Counted from the first letter of the stretch, positions 35,024 through 49,000 are shown. The stretch: DNA of 64,000 bases from Brachionus rotundiformis (GCA_016802295.1 JAESIW010000137.1:4455340-4519339), one strand, 5' to 3'. Notes: generated from the sequence alone by a model not told the origin. Made by a program: numbers and translations.

Positions 35024-35778
35024 TTTTCATATAAAATAATTAAGAGAATGAATTGAAATTTTAAAAATTAATTTGAAATTTCATTTAAAAATTAGTTTAA
35101 CTTCAAAAACGAATTCACAAAAAACTGTCTTATGGTTAGTTAATTCTAAAATAAAGATTTATATAAAAATGCTCTTTTTTGTTTATTTAATAATAACAAA
35201 TATCAATCGAGTAACTGTTTTTTCACTTTTGAAATATCATCAATAATTTTAGCAATTGTTGTTTAATTGTACAGCTTTGTGAATTTTGATTAGTTTACGA
35301 TTGTTAAAAAAAGTTAAATGCACAAAAGATAAATAAGAATACTTTTGTATTGTTAAAATTAAAAAAAATAATTATTAAACTATAATCAATTAGAATAAAC
35401 TACGTCTAATTTTGTTTCATTATTATTTTAATTGTCTTAGTACTAAACTAACAAGTTTTAATAAAATAATAATAGATTATCTTTATTTTAACAAATTTTG
35501 ACTAAACTTGATCATCGTATTATCTAAATTACTGTGTGATCTTTAGTAGTAAAAATCATAGTCCACCTAAGTTTTAATCTTAATAAAAAATTCTAAAAAA
35601 AAATTAAAAAAAAACCTAAAAACACCTAAATACAATCACCTAAACCATTTATTTCAACTAAATAACTTTAAATTCACATTGTTTTGCTTGGTTTAAATTA
35701 AAATTAATTTTAAAAAAGGAAGGTTAAATTTTACAATTAAAATTAATTTCTAAGCTTCAAAATTTAAAAAATACAAGC
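35024..35778. promoter_or_regulatory. Shared divergent upstream region (HIRIP3-like / ataxin-2-like)
   Basis: AT-rich DNA between the two divergent ATGs. It must contain both promoters unless leaders are spliced, but I see no convincing TATA box or other motif. Confidence 0.4.
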
Positions 35779-36634
35779 ATGCTAGAAACAAATGATCAAG
35801 AGACGAATTTTGGTAGTGCCATAAACATAATAATGGGTTGTCCAGTCATACTACGTGACAAAAGGAACAATCTTCATCACGGAATTCTTAGCCAATTTGT
35901 GTCCGATACAACCATAGTAGTTGAATGCTGTCACCAAGTTGATCCATCCCGAGAGTCCTTGATTTTTGACAGAAGTATACCTAAAAAATCAAATGTAGCT
36001 ACAAGAGCTTTTGAACTCGAACAAATTGTAGAAATTGATGCTTACCAAGTAGATGCAGACTACGCTTTAAAAAGTAGGAAAATCTTAAGTAAAACAAAAG
36101 CTGCAGTTTTAATTATTAAAGTACAAAGGTCTTGAAAATTCTTTTATTGACTCGGCAATAGTTGAAAAATGTCGGGTTTCTGATGAGGAGTCAGAAAATG
36201 CCAAAGACCTTGTTCCTTATGAGTTTGACATAGACGGTGAATATTCTGATCTTGATTCTGGCCTAAACTCAAAAGAAGCATCTCCACTGACGACAAGTGC
36301 AAAATCAGGATGGAACCCTGATGACATGTTCATTGTAAACACGATTAAATTTGGCTATAAGTCAACCTATGATCCCAATCTCAGAGATTACACAGTTCCT
36401 TTGGAAAAAAAACATGGTGAAGAGTTCAAAAGACGTGAATTGGAAGCTGAAAAAATTGCCAATGAGATAGAAAAATCAAGAAGTTATAGGAGAAATATTG
36501 ACAAGGAACTGAGTGACAATGAAGAAGAAGAATATGCTTTTTCGGCTGTTATACGTTCAGATAAAAATAATAACCAAATAAAGTCTGGCAATTACAAATC
36601 AAAGAAACCAAAAGCCAAAAATTCTAAGAATTAA
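35779..36634 (+). CDS. Short ataxin-2-like protein (LSm + LsmAD)
   Basis: Two exons, 35779-36073 and 36129-36634, give 266 aa. The N-terminal part (about 12-110) is an LSm-type fold as in ataxin-2 (MGCPVILRDKRNNLHHGILSQF...TIVVECCHQV). The C-terminal part holds the LsmAD domain: SGWNPDDMFIVNTIKFGYKST, YDPNLRDYTVPLEKK, EEFKRRELEAEKIANEIE. The acceptor at 36128 was chosen because earlier ones hit a stop. Ataxin-2 proteins control translation and stability of bound mRNAs in the cytoplasm. This one ends just after LsmAD with a basic tail and has no PAM2 motif for poly(A)-binding protein and no polyglutamine, against more than 1000 aa in human ATXN2. Either further exons exist that I cannot see, or it is a reduced paralogue. 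Confidence 0.85.
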
Positions 36635-37509
36635 TAGTACAAATTTTTTTTAATTTTTTTTTTGAATGAGTGACTTGTTGTTCCGATTTTCACTTTTTGA
36701 TTTATATATATATTTTTTTTAAATTCTTTCAAATGTACGTAAAAACTTTGTTTTAATGCATTTAAATGGTTAAAAATAATTCGTTGATTGTGACATGATT
36801 TTTTTTGAACATAAAAAACGCTTAATATGATAATTTGAATGTATTTAAAGCAGCCTAACTTTAAAAAAAATGCCTAATTATTTGAGCCTTTTATAAGTTC
36901 TTAAATATTTTTTTAAATAAATTTAATTTAGATTAAACTAGATTTGAAAATTTTCCTCATTATTTAAAATTATATTTCATTATCTTATATTTAAATTAAA
37001 AACTAAGATAAACTAAAATTTATTCATGTTAAAGTCCTAGGACTGATTGATTTTACTGAATCAATAACTTTGAATAAAATTAAGTTTTTTAAACCTAAAT
37101 AATTCAAATTTAAAAACTTTTTTCGCATCTTAATTTTAACAATAAAAAAAATTTAAAATAATTTAAAATAATTATTTATTAATAGTTTAATCGAAACTTA
37201 AACTAAAATTCTAAACAAATATTTATAATTATCTCCATTTTGATATTAAATAATGAAATTTTACTTTTGGACTAAATCTAACATTCTTTTTATTCTTTTA
37301 CATTTGAAAATTTAAACTAAAGAATGCGGACCGAGGTTAAAAATAGTGACATGACCTGATCTATCGAATGTCTACCTGAAAAGAAAAATAAAAAAAATTG
37401 GTTGCTAGGCAACAAATTTTTCTAAAGGAAAATGAACATTTCTAGTTCAATATTTATTATTTATTAATATTTTATTTAAATTCATCGAAATATTTTCACA
37501 AAATTAGAG
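36635..37509. other. Intergenic region, nothing recognised
   Basis: AT-rich spacer between the ataxin-2-like and STK36 genes. I looked for further ataxin-2 exons (PAM2-like motif) and found none. Confidence 0.5.
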
Positions 37510-40500
37510 ATGGATAAGTATCATGTCCTCGAATTTATCGGAGAAGGTTCTTTTGCCAAAGTGCACAAAGGTCGCAAAAAATATTCTGGACAAGTACCAT
37601 CGATAGTAAAAAAAAAAACAAAACTAATAATTTTATTAATAGATAGTAGCTTTGAAGTTTATTTCAAAAGTTAACAAAAGTGAAAAAGAGCTTCGTAACT
37701 TGAAGCATGAAATAGAAATACTGAGAAATCTTCATCATGAAAACATAATTCAAATGTTGGACAGTTTTGAAACAGATAAAGAAGTTGTTGTTGTAACAGA
37801 ATACGCGGATGGTGAATTATTCGGACTTTTGGAAGACGATGGTTCACTATCAGAAGAGCAAGTTCAAAGCATAGCTTGCCAATTGGTATCAGCCCTTCAC
37901 TATCTGCATTCACACCGAATCATGCATCGAGACATGAAGCCTCAAAATATTCTTTTATGTAAAGATAAGGTGAAACTGTGCGACTTTGGATTTGCCAGAG
38001 CCATGAGTGTCGAAACTATGGTATTAACTTCCATAAAAGGAACGCCTTTATACATGAGTCCAGAACTGGTCGAAGATAAACCTTACGATCACAATGCAGA
38101 TCTATGGTAAAACGAAGTGTTTGATTTTTATAATAAGTAATATCCTTTCTTAGGGCTTTAGGTTGCATCTTGTACGAAATATTCACTGGCAATCCACCCT
38201 TTTATACCAACAATCTTTACCAGCTGGTCGACATGATTGTCAAAGGCCAAGTCAAATGGCCTAAAACCATGAGTCCTTGTTTTAAAAACTTTTTACAGGG
38301 ATTATTAACCAAAGATCCGTGCAAGCGCTTGTCATGGCCTAAGTTGGCTGAGCATGAATTTATAAAATCTGGAATAAGAAGTATTAATAAATCAAGATGT
38401 TTATTCTTTAATTTTTATGCTTTACCTAGTTCCGGATTTGACCGCTTCCATAATGGAACCGTTGACTATTCAGTTGTCTGAAGAACAGCAAAAAAAGAAG
38501 CAGGCTCAGCAAAGAGCCAAGGCGCCTCCACCTGGAACCTCAAGAATACTTTCACGAGCAACAAAAGAGCAAAAAAAACAGCACATGGCTTTGATAAAGG
38601 AAACATCTGAACCAAAAAGACTGGACGAAACTTTGAAACCCGAAGAGCCTAAAAATCAAGAAGAAATAAAAGAAACTGAAGAAGATTGGCAAAGTTTGCT
38701 TGAAAACTTAGTTCCAGACAATCTAGATCTTTGCACCAAATACATGAGTGATGAAACTTTTGCTAATAAGATCAAAAATAAATTACAGGCTTCAAAGCAA
38801 TTGATGTTAGAGGCTAAAATTGAAGGTGCCTCTCAGTTTAGAGAGCTGAGTAAATTGTTGACAAATTTGCTCTCAATACAGGTTGAAATAGATGAACAAG
38901 ATAGCTTGTCATCAACTTTAAAGCAAGATAATATGGCCAAAAAGCCAGATACTAGTCAATTGGCAATATTGGAAAAATTTTGTCTAAATATAGACCTAGC
39001 AAAGTTTTTTTTTGATTTACTAAAACTTTTTTTGAGCGATCGGGCAAATCTAAAAAGTTTAAAAGAAGTAAATTTTATAAAAAAAAAAATTATTTTATTT
39101 TAGTTTTATTTATTATTTTAGCAAGTTTGGTTCGAACAAATCGAATTAGATACTTTAGTAGTAATTCAATCATATTTTTCTAGTAATCTTAGTTTATTGG
39201 AATTCGTTCAAGCAACAACAAACTCAACTTATTTAAAATATGCCAAAGAAATCTTAATTTTGAGTGAAATCTTATTAAGTTTAAAAAACGATTCGGGACT
39301 TCGATTAAAGGAGAAATGCCTAATTGTGAGTATTTTAATTATTTGTTGAAAAATTAATAAAAGATTAAATTTAAACCCAATCAAAATTTATTTAATTTAA
39401 TTAAAGAGATAAGTACCATACATTTAATTTAATTACTAACTATTAAAGAGTATTTTAATTAATAATATCAAATTGTATAGAAGTTATAATTTTTTTTAAA
39501 TCTGCAATAATTTATTTATGAATTTTAAGTGTTTAATTACATTATGCGAAATATTGGAGCAGCATCCGGACGACGGCAATGATTGGTATGGTCATGTTTG
39601 CTCCCAAGATAGCAATTTTTTTGATGCATTTTTTAAATGCATGCACCAAGATGACAGCGAACTAAAAAAATTGGTAGATTTTGCCGGCGATCGAAACGCA
39701 GCCCAAGAGATTCAGGAAGATTTTTTGCATCTTGGTGTGGCCATTTTAGCCGCTTTTACTTATGTTCCTCTAAATGTAACTAACAAGACCCAAATTCAGA
39801 AATTAAGAGTTAGTAAATTTTTGGCAAATAAGACAATGGATTTGCTAAATTCGGCTTTTACTGAAAAATGGCTGAATTTCCTAAGGCATCCAGGATCATG
39901 TATTAATGTTCTCAAAGCGATATATAGTTTGTGTATGGCCAGTCCTAAGATGTGTGTCTTCATTACCAAAAATAGTTCGGCAATGAATTCTCTATTTGAC
40001 ATTTTGTCAGAAAAAATACAATTTCCTGAAATGATTGTCAATGAAATAATCGAAATGGCTATCCATACTTTTACTGTTTTAATTGTTCAACTTAATGATG
40101 TCCAACTGAATGATTCATTAAGTTTAAAAGATTTATCAAATCAAACTGATCTATTCTGGGATAAACGACTTGTCAAGTAATTTTTGAAACATTTAAAAAA
40201 AACTCAACTTTAAGATATTTTTGTATTTTAAATTATAAGCTTTATAAACTGATAAAATTCATTGTTAAGAATTTAAAAAAACAAAGGTTTTAAATTACCA
40301 AATAAATAAAATACTTAACAAATCTTTACCAATTATTTGTATATTCTATAGTGGTTTAAATGTTTTGAGTTACAATAGTACTAGGTAAAACCTCATTTAT
40401 ATTAAATTGATTCATTATTTGGTATTAATAATAAGATTAGAATGATTCAGTACAAATCAATCTTCTAAATACAAAAATCTAATAAAATTGATCAAATTTT

Positions 40501-42300
40501 TGAAAAAAATAATAAAAATTTTTTATTTTTTTTAGTATTACCAATGGAGCGCCAATTCTATTTAATATATTCCTACAGTCACAAATAGCTAGTCATACTG
40601 CGGCAGGTGCTCTGATTTTCAATCAATTATTGTTGATCGGATGTCCATGTGAGGTTGAACCTGATGCAATGATTGAATCAGCCATTTCAATTTTGACCGA
40701 TTTGAGTCAAATTCAAGTTAAATGTCCATTTAAGTATGGTGTCATTGATGGATTGATAATGCTGCTTAATCAGATGCTAACTCAAGGTGAACAAATGATA
40801 GCTGATCAATTTTTAGAAACAGGTTTATGGGATTTATTATGGCAACGAATTGGAGTTTTTCTAAAGCCTGAGAATGATGAAAATTCCGACCTCTCATTTG
40901 ACTGGACTTTTTTGTCACCTAATGGTTACCTGTATTTACTTCAATTATCTTCTCGGATGTTGACAATGTCATCTCAAAATTGTGTCGCCATAATTTTAAA
41001 GGATGATTATGTGATGTTTGATGCACTTGGTTACATTTTATCAGATAGATTTCTTTCTAGCATCAAACAAAACTATGATTCCAAAAATGATTTGAATACA
41101 ATTAAAAGCTTTAATCAACATTCCAGACATGGGTCCATGATTTTGTCAAATAGAACACATGATGATCTTGATTCTAGTGGGTCTACATTATTGGACATAA
41201 CTGAAAATTATGGTGACTATCTCGTTGGCGAATTTATAATAAACATATGTCAAATAATTTGTTTTCCTTTTGCCATTGATTCTAGTGAGGAAGTGCTGGG
41301 ACGAACTTATAAAATTATAAAAGACTATAATTTATTTAACAAAATACTTCAGGCATGTATCAAAAATTATAAATGTAATAAAATTAAAATGGATATACCA
41401 ATGGGTCTAATTTGCCGGTTGATTTTAACCGATGACGATTTGGTACAGCTTCTGGTAAACCAAATACTGAATTCGTCTGAATTGGCAGAATTTTTCACAG
41501 CTCTTTTATACGCAAAAAATAGTTCTGAAATATTGATTGGAGATATTTACACTATTTTTAGTCATTTGAGCAGAAAAAGTGAAGACATAGTCGGTTGCTT
41601 GATAAAAATTTTAAATGGAAATGAAAATTTTAAAATTTTGGTCAAATCATTAAATGGAAATCAAGTTGTTAAGTCTAAATGTTGTAATATGATTGGAAAT
41701 ATGATGAAATTTAATGATTTATTTTATGAAATATTGAAAAAAGAGAAGCAAATATTTGACTGTTTGATCAAGTGTTGTCAATTGGAAGAGATAAATGTTA
41801 GAAAAAGTGCTTGTTATGCGCTTGGAAACTCGGTGTATCATAGTGATATGTTATATTCAAGCTTAGAGGATAAATTGGCAGTTCTTATTAAGCTTTTAAG
41901 CGATTCATTAGCTAAAACAAGAATTCATTCAACAGGTAATCAAATTTAAAAAAAAATTCAATTTTATAAAGTCACAATTTATTAAATTTAAGCTATCATC
42001 GGCAATTTGGTAAATCATAAATTTAGTGATAAAATGATAGCACTAAAAATACCCCATAAATTGTTGGAAATGGCATGCCATGATACCCAATTAGCCGTTC
42101 AAGAAAGTGCATTAAATGTTCTTTTTTCTCTTTGTAAACATGAAAAAGCACTAAAATGTCTAAATGATTTGGACGCCGCGGAAAAATTATCAAATATTAG
42201 CTATATGTCTGCCCAAAACAAAGATCATGATAAAGAAAGTAATCAAAATACAATCTTAATTTGTAAAAATATAATTAAATGTTTAAAAAACAAAAATTAA
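37510..42300 (+). CDS. STK36: Serine/threonine kinase 36 (Fused homologue)
   Basis: Fused-family kinase; in vertebrates it is needed for motile-cilium central-pair assembly and has a role in Hedgehog signalling. Exons 37510-37593, 37643-38106, 38154-38380, 38430-39067, 39122-39325, 39530-40176, 40536-41935 and 41993-42300 give 1323 aa (human 1315). Kinase domain about 4-255: glycine loop GEGSFAKVHKG, VALKFI with the ATP-binding Lys, HRDMKPQN catalytic loop, DFGFARAM, GTPLYMSPE; all catalytic residues are present. The long C-terminal part is helical ARM/HEAT-like, with blocks shared with human STK36 such as DWTFLSPNGYLYLL, ICFPFAID, KSACYALGNSVYH and PHKLLEMACHDTQLAVQESAL. Most introns are 45-60 nt; the two longer ones are 204 and 359 nt. 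Confidence 0.96.
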
Positions 42301-42368
42301 TAGTTTTTATTTTATTTTGACATTAAAATTTTATTAACAAATAAATCTTAAAAAATAAAATTTCATTT
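42301..42368. terminator. Short tail-to-tail 3' region with opposing polyadenylation signals
   Basis: Only 68 bp separate the STK36 stop from the stop of the convergent transporter. It contains AATAAA-type hexamers on the plus strand (near 42340 and 42354) and TTTATT, their complement, for the minus strand, so the two 3' ends probably overlap. Confidence 0.5.
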
Positions 42369-43832
42369 TTACGATTCATTTTTAAACTTTGAATAGTCAT
42401 TTAGTTTAACATTTTCTCTAGAATTGGCGTAAACAGTAACCGAATATTTTAGGAGAATAAATTTCATTAATGAATAACTAACTATACATATAAAATAAAA
42501 TCTATAAGCCATTTTGAATACTTTGTCATAGTTATTATTCGAATTATCAAGCAAAAATCCTGATAAAATTGGTCCAATGATGATTCCAAGACCATTCATC
42601 ATCACATTTAGGGTATAACTTTTTTCTACATCATTAGTTCCCCTAATTTCTGAGTTTACCACATACATTAATGACATTAAAACTGCTGGACATATACCAA
42701 ACACTTAAAAACAATAAAATTTATTGTGAAACAGTTTTGAAAATTTATCTATTAGCTTACTTATACAATAGATTGTATTAAATAATGGTATTATATGATC
42801 TGCCCATAAATTGCTTAAAATAAATCCAAAAAAGGATGCTAAAATGAAAAAAACTGAAAGGTTTTTTTTTAAATAAGGCCCTATCAAAGCCAAAAGTATT
42901 CGAATGACCGCATCTGAAAAACCAAGTAGAAAAAAATCAGTTTTTAGCTCAGCTGAACTAGAACCAATTGACAAAAAATAACCATTCTTTGAATAAAATG
43001 TAAAGTTTAAAAAATTATATTATTTTGTTCATTTACCAAATGAGTTAGTATTGAAGTATTGGCTATTGAATTGGTTACGATTCCAACTAGCCATAAAAAC
43101 CAAACTAACCAACTTAAATGTTTTGAACTAATGTTCAAAAATTCGTCATTAAAAGAAATTTCACTTTGATATTCTGTGCCAATTTTATTGTTAGTTGAGT
43201 ATTTGTCAGTGAATAAAGGAGATATCATCAGCATCAACAATAATATCATCAAACTATATATTCTGAATACTATTCTCCAATCATAAATCTCAATCAACGA
43301 TTCATTTAATGGATTTATGATGAAATATCCAAGTGGAAAGCCAAGCGATACAGACACATTGGCAGTGACATGATACCTATGACCTGGTGGATAGTATTTT
43401 CCCGTTACCAAACTTCCTAATACGAATAAAATACTTGAACCAATTCCGAAAGGAAGAGAATAAGTTAGGAACAAAAAATGCTCATTTGGAACAAAACTCG
43501 AACTCAACAGAGAGATAAAAGACAAGCATATTCCAATAAAAAAAGTTATTCTTACTCCAATTTTATTCGATATTAAAATATAAATTGGAGAGATCACAGA
43601 ACCCAGTCCTTGTGCTAGACCTGTAATCCATCCTTAAAAATCATTTTATTAATTGAATTTTTTATTTGTTTATTTAAAATTGTATTAAAAAACCTAGTTC
43701 TGAATGGAATGAGCCAGGTATTGAACTCTTTATTGCTGTGATGAAAACTCCAAAGTTCCAGGCAATGCTAACAATAAATATACGAGACAGTATCGAAAGA
43801 AAAATAATCACTAGGCCGTATTTATCATTCAT
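42369..43832 (-). CDS. MFS transporter, monocarboxylate transporter (SLC16)-like
   Basis: Plasma-membrane carrier of the major facilitator superfamily. Exons 43832-43694, 43632-43037, 42986-42761 and 42703-42369 give 431 aa. Twelve hydrophobic segments with a central loop (about 180-210, TDKYSTNNKIGTEYQ) fit the MFS layout. SLC16-like marks: the start MNDKYGLVIIF in place of PDGGxGW, AWNFGVFITAI, SELGWITGLAQG, the TM4 region ATGKYYPPGHR-like block (VTGKYYPPGHRYHVTANV) and LLGFSDAVIRI before TM8. An acceptor-like site lies 3 nt before the start codon, so a 5' leader exon is possible; phases 1 and 2 into that acceptor hit stops. Substrate cannot be told from sequence. Confidence 0.75.
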
Positions 43833-46039
43833 TACCTATAATTTGAAATAAAAAAATCAAATTTTATGTTTAAAAAGAGATTATTTTTTGTTAACATAAA
43901 TTGCATTTGAATTTAAAGTTAAATAATTTGGATTGAGTTTAGCATATATCAAAGAATTTTAAAAAAATCTATCAGGATTTTTTTATTTTAAACAAGAAAG
44001 AAAAACGAGTCTAATAAATAATTGAATTTATTAATAGTTTTATTGGTTCATTATTATTTAAATTATATAATTCATCTTTTATTTAAAATATTTATTTGAA
44101 AATATCAGTCAATTTTATTCTTTTATGGAATCATAAAATTTAATTATATTTGAAGTCATATTTTCTAATTAGGAATTCAGAGAATTAAATTTATTTTCAT
44201 TAGTTTATGGTTATGATAGAGTTTTCCTTATTTTAATGTATTTTTGATTAATTTCCCTTTAATCCATCATATATATGTACTACAAGAACAATTTTAATCA
44301 AATTTTGATTGATATACATGACTGACTTTAAATGGCAAGTGATTTTTATTTTTTATTTTTAGACACGTGATTAATTGATAAAAAAATTTTTTTTGACATC
44401 AAACACATGACATTCGTAAAATTTAGGATCAAGAACTTATTTTCCCATTTTGATCAGCTTATAGACCAGCACAAAATAAAAAATTTGAAAAATACCAAAA
44501 GAAAAACCAACAAGAAAGCTACCGATTTCTATTTATTAATTAATGAAATAGAAATATTTGGAATTCAATTGAACATTTTTCTATATTAGCTAAATTCTAT
44601 GAATACTTTGATTATTGGGCAAAATAATTAACCATTTGACTGAATTATACTTACATTTTACCCTCCATTGAATTTGAAATTATTCATTGCTCGCTGATCA
44701 TTCAAGATTGGTAATTAGTTTATTTCAGACTCATTAGGCTTAATTTCGAATAAGACCTAGACCCAAAGGGATTATTTTTTTTCAATTTGTACTGATATTA
44801 AAATGAATAAAAGTTCTCTTATTTTAAAATAGCTTTGGGCAACTTGATAGAATTAGAATAATTCAAATAAATAAAATTTGTACTTCAAGATTAAATTTGA
44901 ATGATGATTTTTGTTTGTTTGTATTCAAGAGAGTGTTAACATTGCTTTTGACATATATATCATAATATAATATTCAAAAAATATGGTACAAATAATCTAA
45001 AAAATAATTTTGAAAAATGGATGTTTGTTACAAATAAATAAAAAAAAACTCAAATGAAACTGAATTTAATGACCCTATGCTCCACAAGAAATGAATAAGG
45101 AAAAAAACTCAGTGCACTTTTTCTACTTATTTTGGATACAAATGACCATATTCATAATAATAATAATGAGCTAGGGCAAGCAAGCTTGCAGAGGCGACCT
45201 CCTAGGAGGTATATATTAAAAATTGTCTAAATTAATTAAAAGTGTAATGTGGTAAAAACTTGGTGATCGGTCGTGAAGGAATCGTCACGATTCTTAAACT
45301 GATTGATTCAGTCTGAGTTAATGAACTCATTTAAAACCCTGTTGGTAAGGAAATTGGCTCTTTGTGTAAAATTGGTTGAGCCCTGGCCGGACAGTCTCCT
45401 TGTGTGCCCCCTGATTCCCATGACCGGTCCGAGCTGAAAGAGAGAGAGAGCTGATGTGGACTATCATGTAATAAATATTTTAAAAAGAAATCTTGCTAGT
45501 CTAGAAAATTTATTTTTGTCTAAATTGGATGCTTTATCCAAACTAAATTATGCAGCAATTTATTGATTTTCACAAGAAAAATTTAAAATTTAAATTTTTA
45601 TGACTATTTGATTATAAATAATTTAATATAAATTTATTATAGACCAGAATAAAACTAAAAAATAATTAAATCTAAGCTTTATTTAAAAAATTAATCTAAA
45701 GCTATAATTTATTAGCCATTTTATATCAAAAAATGAGATTTACAAAAAAAAACTAAAAAAAATCATTAGGCCATTTCAATTAATGTCGATTTAAAAAAAA
45801 GCTAAGAACAACTATCTGTTCCATTTGTCAAAAAAACACAGGCTAATTTACTAAAAAAAAAAACAGAACAAAAAAACAGGCAAAACATAAAAATTCATTG
45901 AGGATTAGAATACTTTAAAAGTTGAGCTTTTAATTGAGTCTTAATACCGATTGTTTCTGACTTTCGAAAAAAAAATTCAAAATGGGTAATTTGTGGAATA
46001 ATCTACACCTAGACCCGTGTAAATAGCTAACTGTTTATC
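43833..46039. other. Intergenic region with repeat debris
   Basis: AT-rich spacer. Repeat-derived DNA lies at about 45065-45475 (listed separately). An open frame at 44407-44589 is short, of low complexity and not called. Nothing else is recognisable. Confidence 0.5.
45065..45475 (+). repeat. Composite retrotransposon-derived tail
   Basis: The first about 45 bp (ATGACCCTATGCTCCAC..., then GAATAAGGAAAAAAA) match the 3' end of the dead LINE at 21.7-22.4 kb. The next about 350 bp are clearly richer in GC than the surroundings (GGCGACCTCCTAGGAGG, CCTGGCCGGACAGTCTCC), include a short (GA)n run and end ATGTAATAAATATT, like another element's 3' tail. I cannot name the second element. Confidence 0.5.
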
Positions 46040-49000
46040 TTAATACAATCGATTCTTGTTAATGTCAAAATTGATTGAATCAATGCTGAATCTATTTTGA
46101 AAATATTTTGCATGCAAATATCTGAGACATTTTTTTAATAGAGACAAACCACCGACACTAGAGTCACCGTTTAAATTATACTTGTCCTGTCTCATGTTGA
46201 CTACAATCTCAGAAGTTGGCATGGTGTTTGTGTCGTAGGCAAAAGTTTCAGCCATGCAAACACACTTATCATTATCATAAATCAAATTGAGCTGTATGCG
46301 TGCGCCAAGTATACCATTTGGTTCATCGCTGGCTTGCTTGAAAATCTCTTCAGCTATTTTTATGAACAGATCCGAGTCCGAGTTCAAATGTAACCCGGTT
46401 GTGTTGAGCGTTTGTTGGATGGTCTTGGAGGTGGCGAGTTTTTTTTTGAACTCTCTGAATTTCAGCTCGATCAATCGAGCTATGTCCTGAATTATCAAGT
46501 GTCTATATTCTTGGTTATCACTGTTTAGTATGGACGAGACAAAGTCCTGAAATGTGAACGTCTCATTCGAATTGGAGACACTCTCGGTGCGCGACACTGT
46601 GTGCAAGGAGACCGAGGAGACCGATGAGTTCGAGATGTTGGCAAACGAGTTGTTCGAGTTGAAAGAACGAATTGAATTCGAATCGTTGGGTGAGATAAAA
46701 CCATTCTGGAACAATGTCAAATAGTCCATATCATATATCTCCTTTGCTTCTATTTTTGGATATTTGTATTTAATAATATCTTTTTTTATGTTTATGTAAT
46801 AGTCATCATTTTTGCTTATCATTTCGCTATGGTGTCTGTTTTTCATTATTAATACCGGGCTGTTACTAGTCTAAACAAAAATAAAAATATAATTAATTAT
46901 GTATCTGATAAGCTAAGAGCTCTTTCGAAATGAGAAAAAAATATATCTGATTAGATTATTTAGAAAAAAATTAAAAAAAAGAGAACAAGAAAAATAGGAT
47001 CATTAGATTTAATTATTTAAATAAAAAATGAATTATTTAAAATATTTTAATGGATTAGAAATTTTAACATTATTTATTTTGCGGACCAACTCCTCATTTT
47101 TAACATAAATCAAATATTTGTTTAATACAAGCTTTATTCTTTCTTCCTCTAAATTATAATTGTGTTTTTTTTCCTCACTAGTCTAACAAACTTTACCTGA
47201 AACAAGTGAATTTAATAGAAAAAATAATTAGCAGCTTCAAACATTTCGCAGAATATATAAATAAAACACATGGCTTAATAAATTTTTATCATCTAAAAAA
47301 AAGTACCATTTTGTGGAGTGGTTATGAATGAGTAAAACTAATTGCCAAATTGACAGAGCCTTGTAATATTCATTTTGCTATCTTTTATCATCATAAATAC
47401 TTTTATTTTGAAATAATAAAAAATAATAATATAAATAGACAAGACTTTTTATGTAAATGATGATATGTAACAAGCGAGATAAAATGCTTTTAAAATTAAA
47501 TACAAAAGTTAAGTTAATTATGCTTGTGTTTAGAAATTGCAACTATATGTAGGAATTTCAAATCCTAAATATTTACTTATGCAAAAAAAAACTCCACATG
47601 CTCGATTTTCCGGTCTGTCTCTAGTAATTAACATATCTGATTATGATGGCTAATAGCTTAACTTAGTCAAAATTGGTCATCATTCTCACGTGGAATAAAA
47701 TAAAATTTAAAAAATGAACCTCTTCACTCTCTCTCTCTCTTATAAAATGTAATAGTGCATTTTATTAAAATTGATAAACAATCAGAACCATATCTTGACA
47801 TCTAATTTTACTCTAATATAAATAACATATTTTTTTTGTTATTTTGATAAGCTTTTTCAAAAAATTAAAAAAAAAAAAATAATAGAAATAATAAACTATT
47901 TGTGAACCTATTTAACCATTTATAGATAAAAACTTGAGCTTAAAACTATTTATAAACGCATTCACTTAGCTACCACCAAAATATATGTCTAAAAATCAAG
48001 ACCCAGTCTTTGAGAAAATAAATAAACACTCATTTAGCTATCTAAACAGTGTCTTGATAACATTTATCTCTATTTTTATGCAACTAAATATCTAATAAAA
48101 AAGCTTGATGAAATAGTGCTCGTCTTGGCTATATGTAGCGCAAAGCGCACATGACATTTAAATATAGCTGGATCGATAAGACTCGACTAGCCAATTGGAC
48201 GCAATTGTCCAAAAGGGCCAATCGAAGTGACAGACAACACTAATCGGATCATGACTGGCATTTTGTCACAGTTGGATCTCGTTTTTCTTCAGGCATTCTT
48301 AACAGTGTGCTTTCGAGTGCTATTAACATAATCTTCTAAGACCTATTGCCTAATATTGCCAAGCAGGGCTTTGAGAGCGGCTCGGCTTAAAAATTTAAAA
48401 AATTCTGAGCTTCAAATATAAATACTGATACAAACGGGTTAAGCAAACAATAGCTCGGTTTTGGAGACCTTATCGAGAAAAAACTCGATGACCAACAAAT
48501 TGTTAGTATAACCGCGTTATTCAAAGCTTCTCTAATGAACAAGCTTGACTCAAGTCAAAACTATTTCAAAAATCAAAAATAATATTTCTAAAGCAGTTTA
48601 GGCCCTAAAGACTTGTCTCGTAGACACATAAAATATTTGAAGCATTCATAAAATCTAGAAATTATCTCTTTTTTTTTGATTGTCATAATCTCAATTGTGA
48701 ATAATTGCCAAAAATCAATATAACTCTAGGCAATTTATTCTATTCTGAGAAAAAAATTAGCATTTAAAGAAAATATAAATTATGTTTGAGTAATGAAAAA
48801 AGGAAAAGAAATAGAAGTAGATATAAATGTAGATCTAGAGTGAAAAATAAAAATTCACAAGATAAAACGATGTGTTTTTAATAGAGCCATTTAGATAAGA
48901 AAGCGTGTGATCAAAAGAATTTATATAAAAAAGAAAAACCGAGTTTTTCTTGATATAGACGGAGATTATTTTTGTTCAAGAGAGAAAGAGAAATTTTGAG

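Noticed and set aside
44407..44589. 60-aa plus-strand ORF
   Set aside because: Lys/Asn/Ile-rich chance frame without supporting sites.
47725..47750. (CT)n tract as a regulatory GAGA site
   Set aside because: A simple repeat of this length is expected by chance and has no further support.
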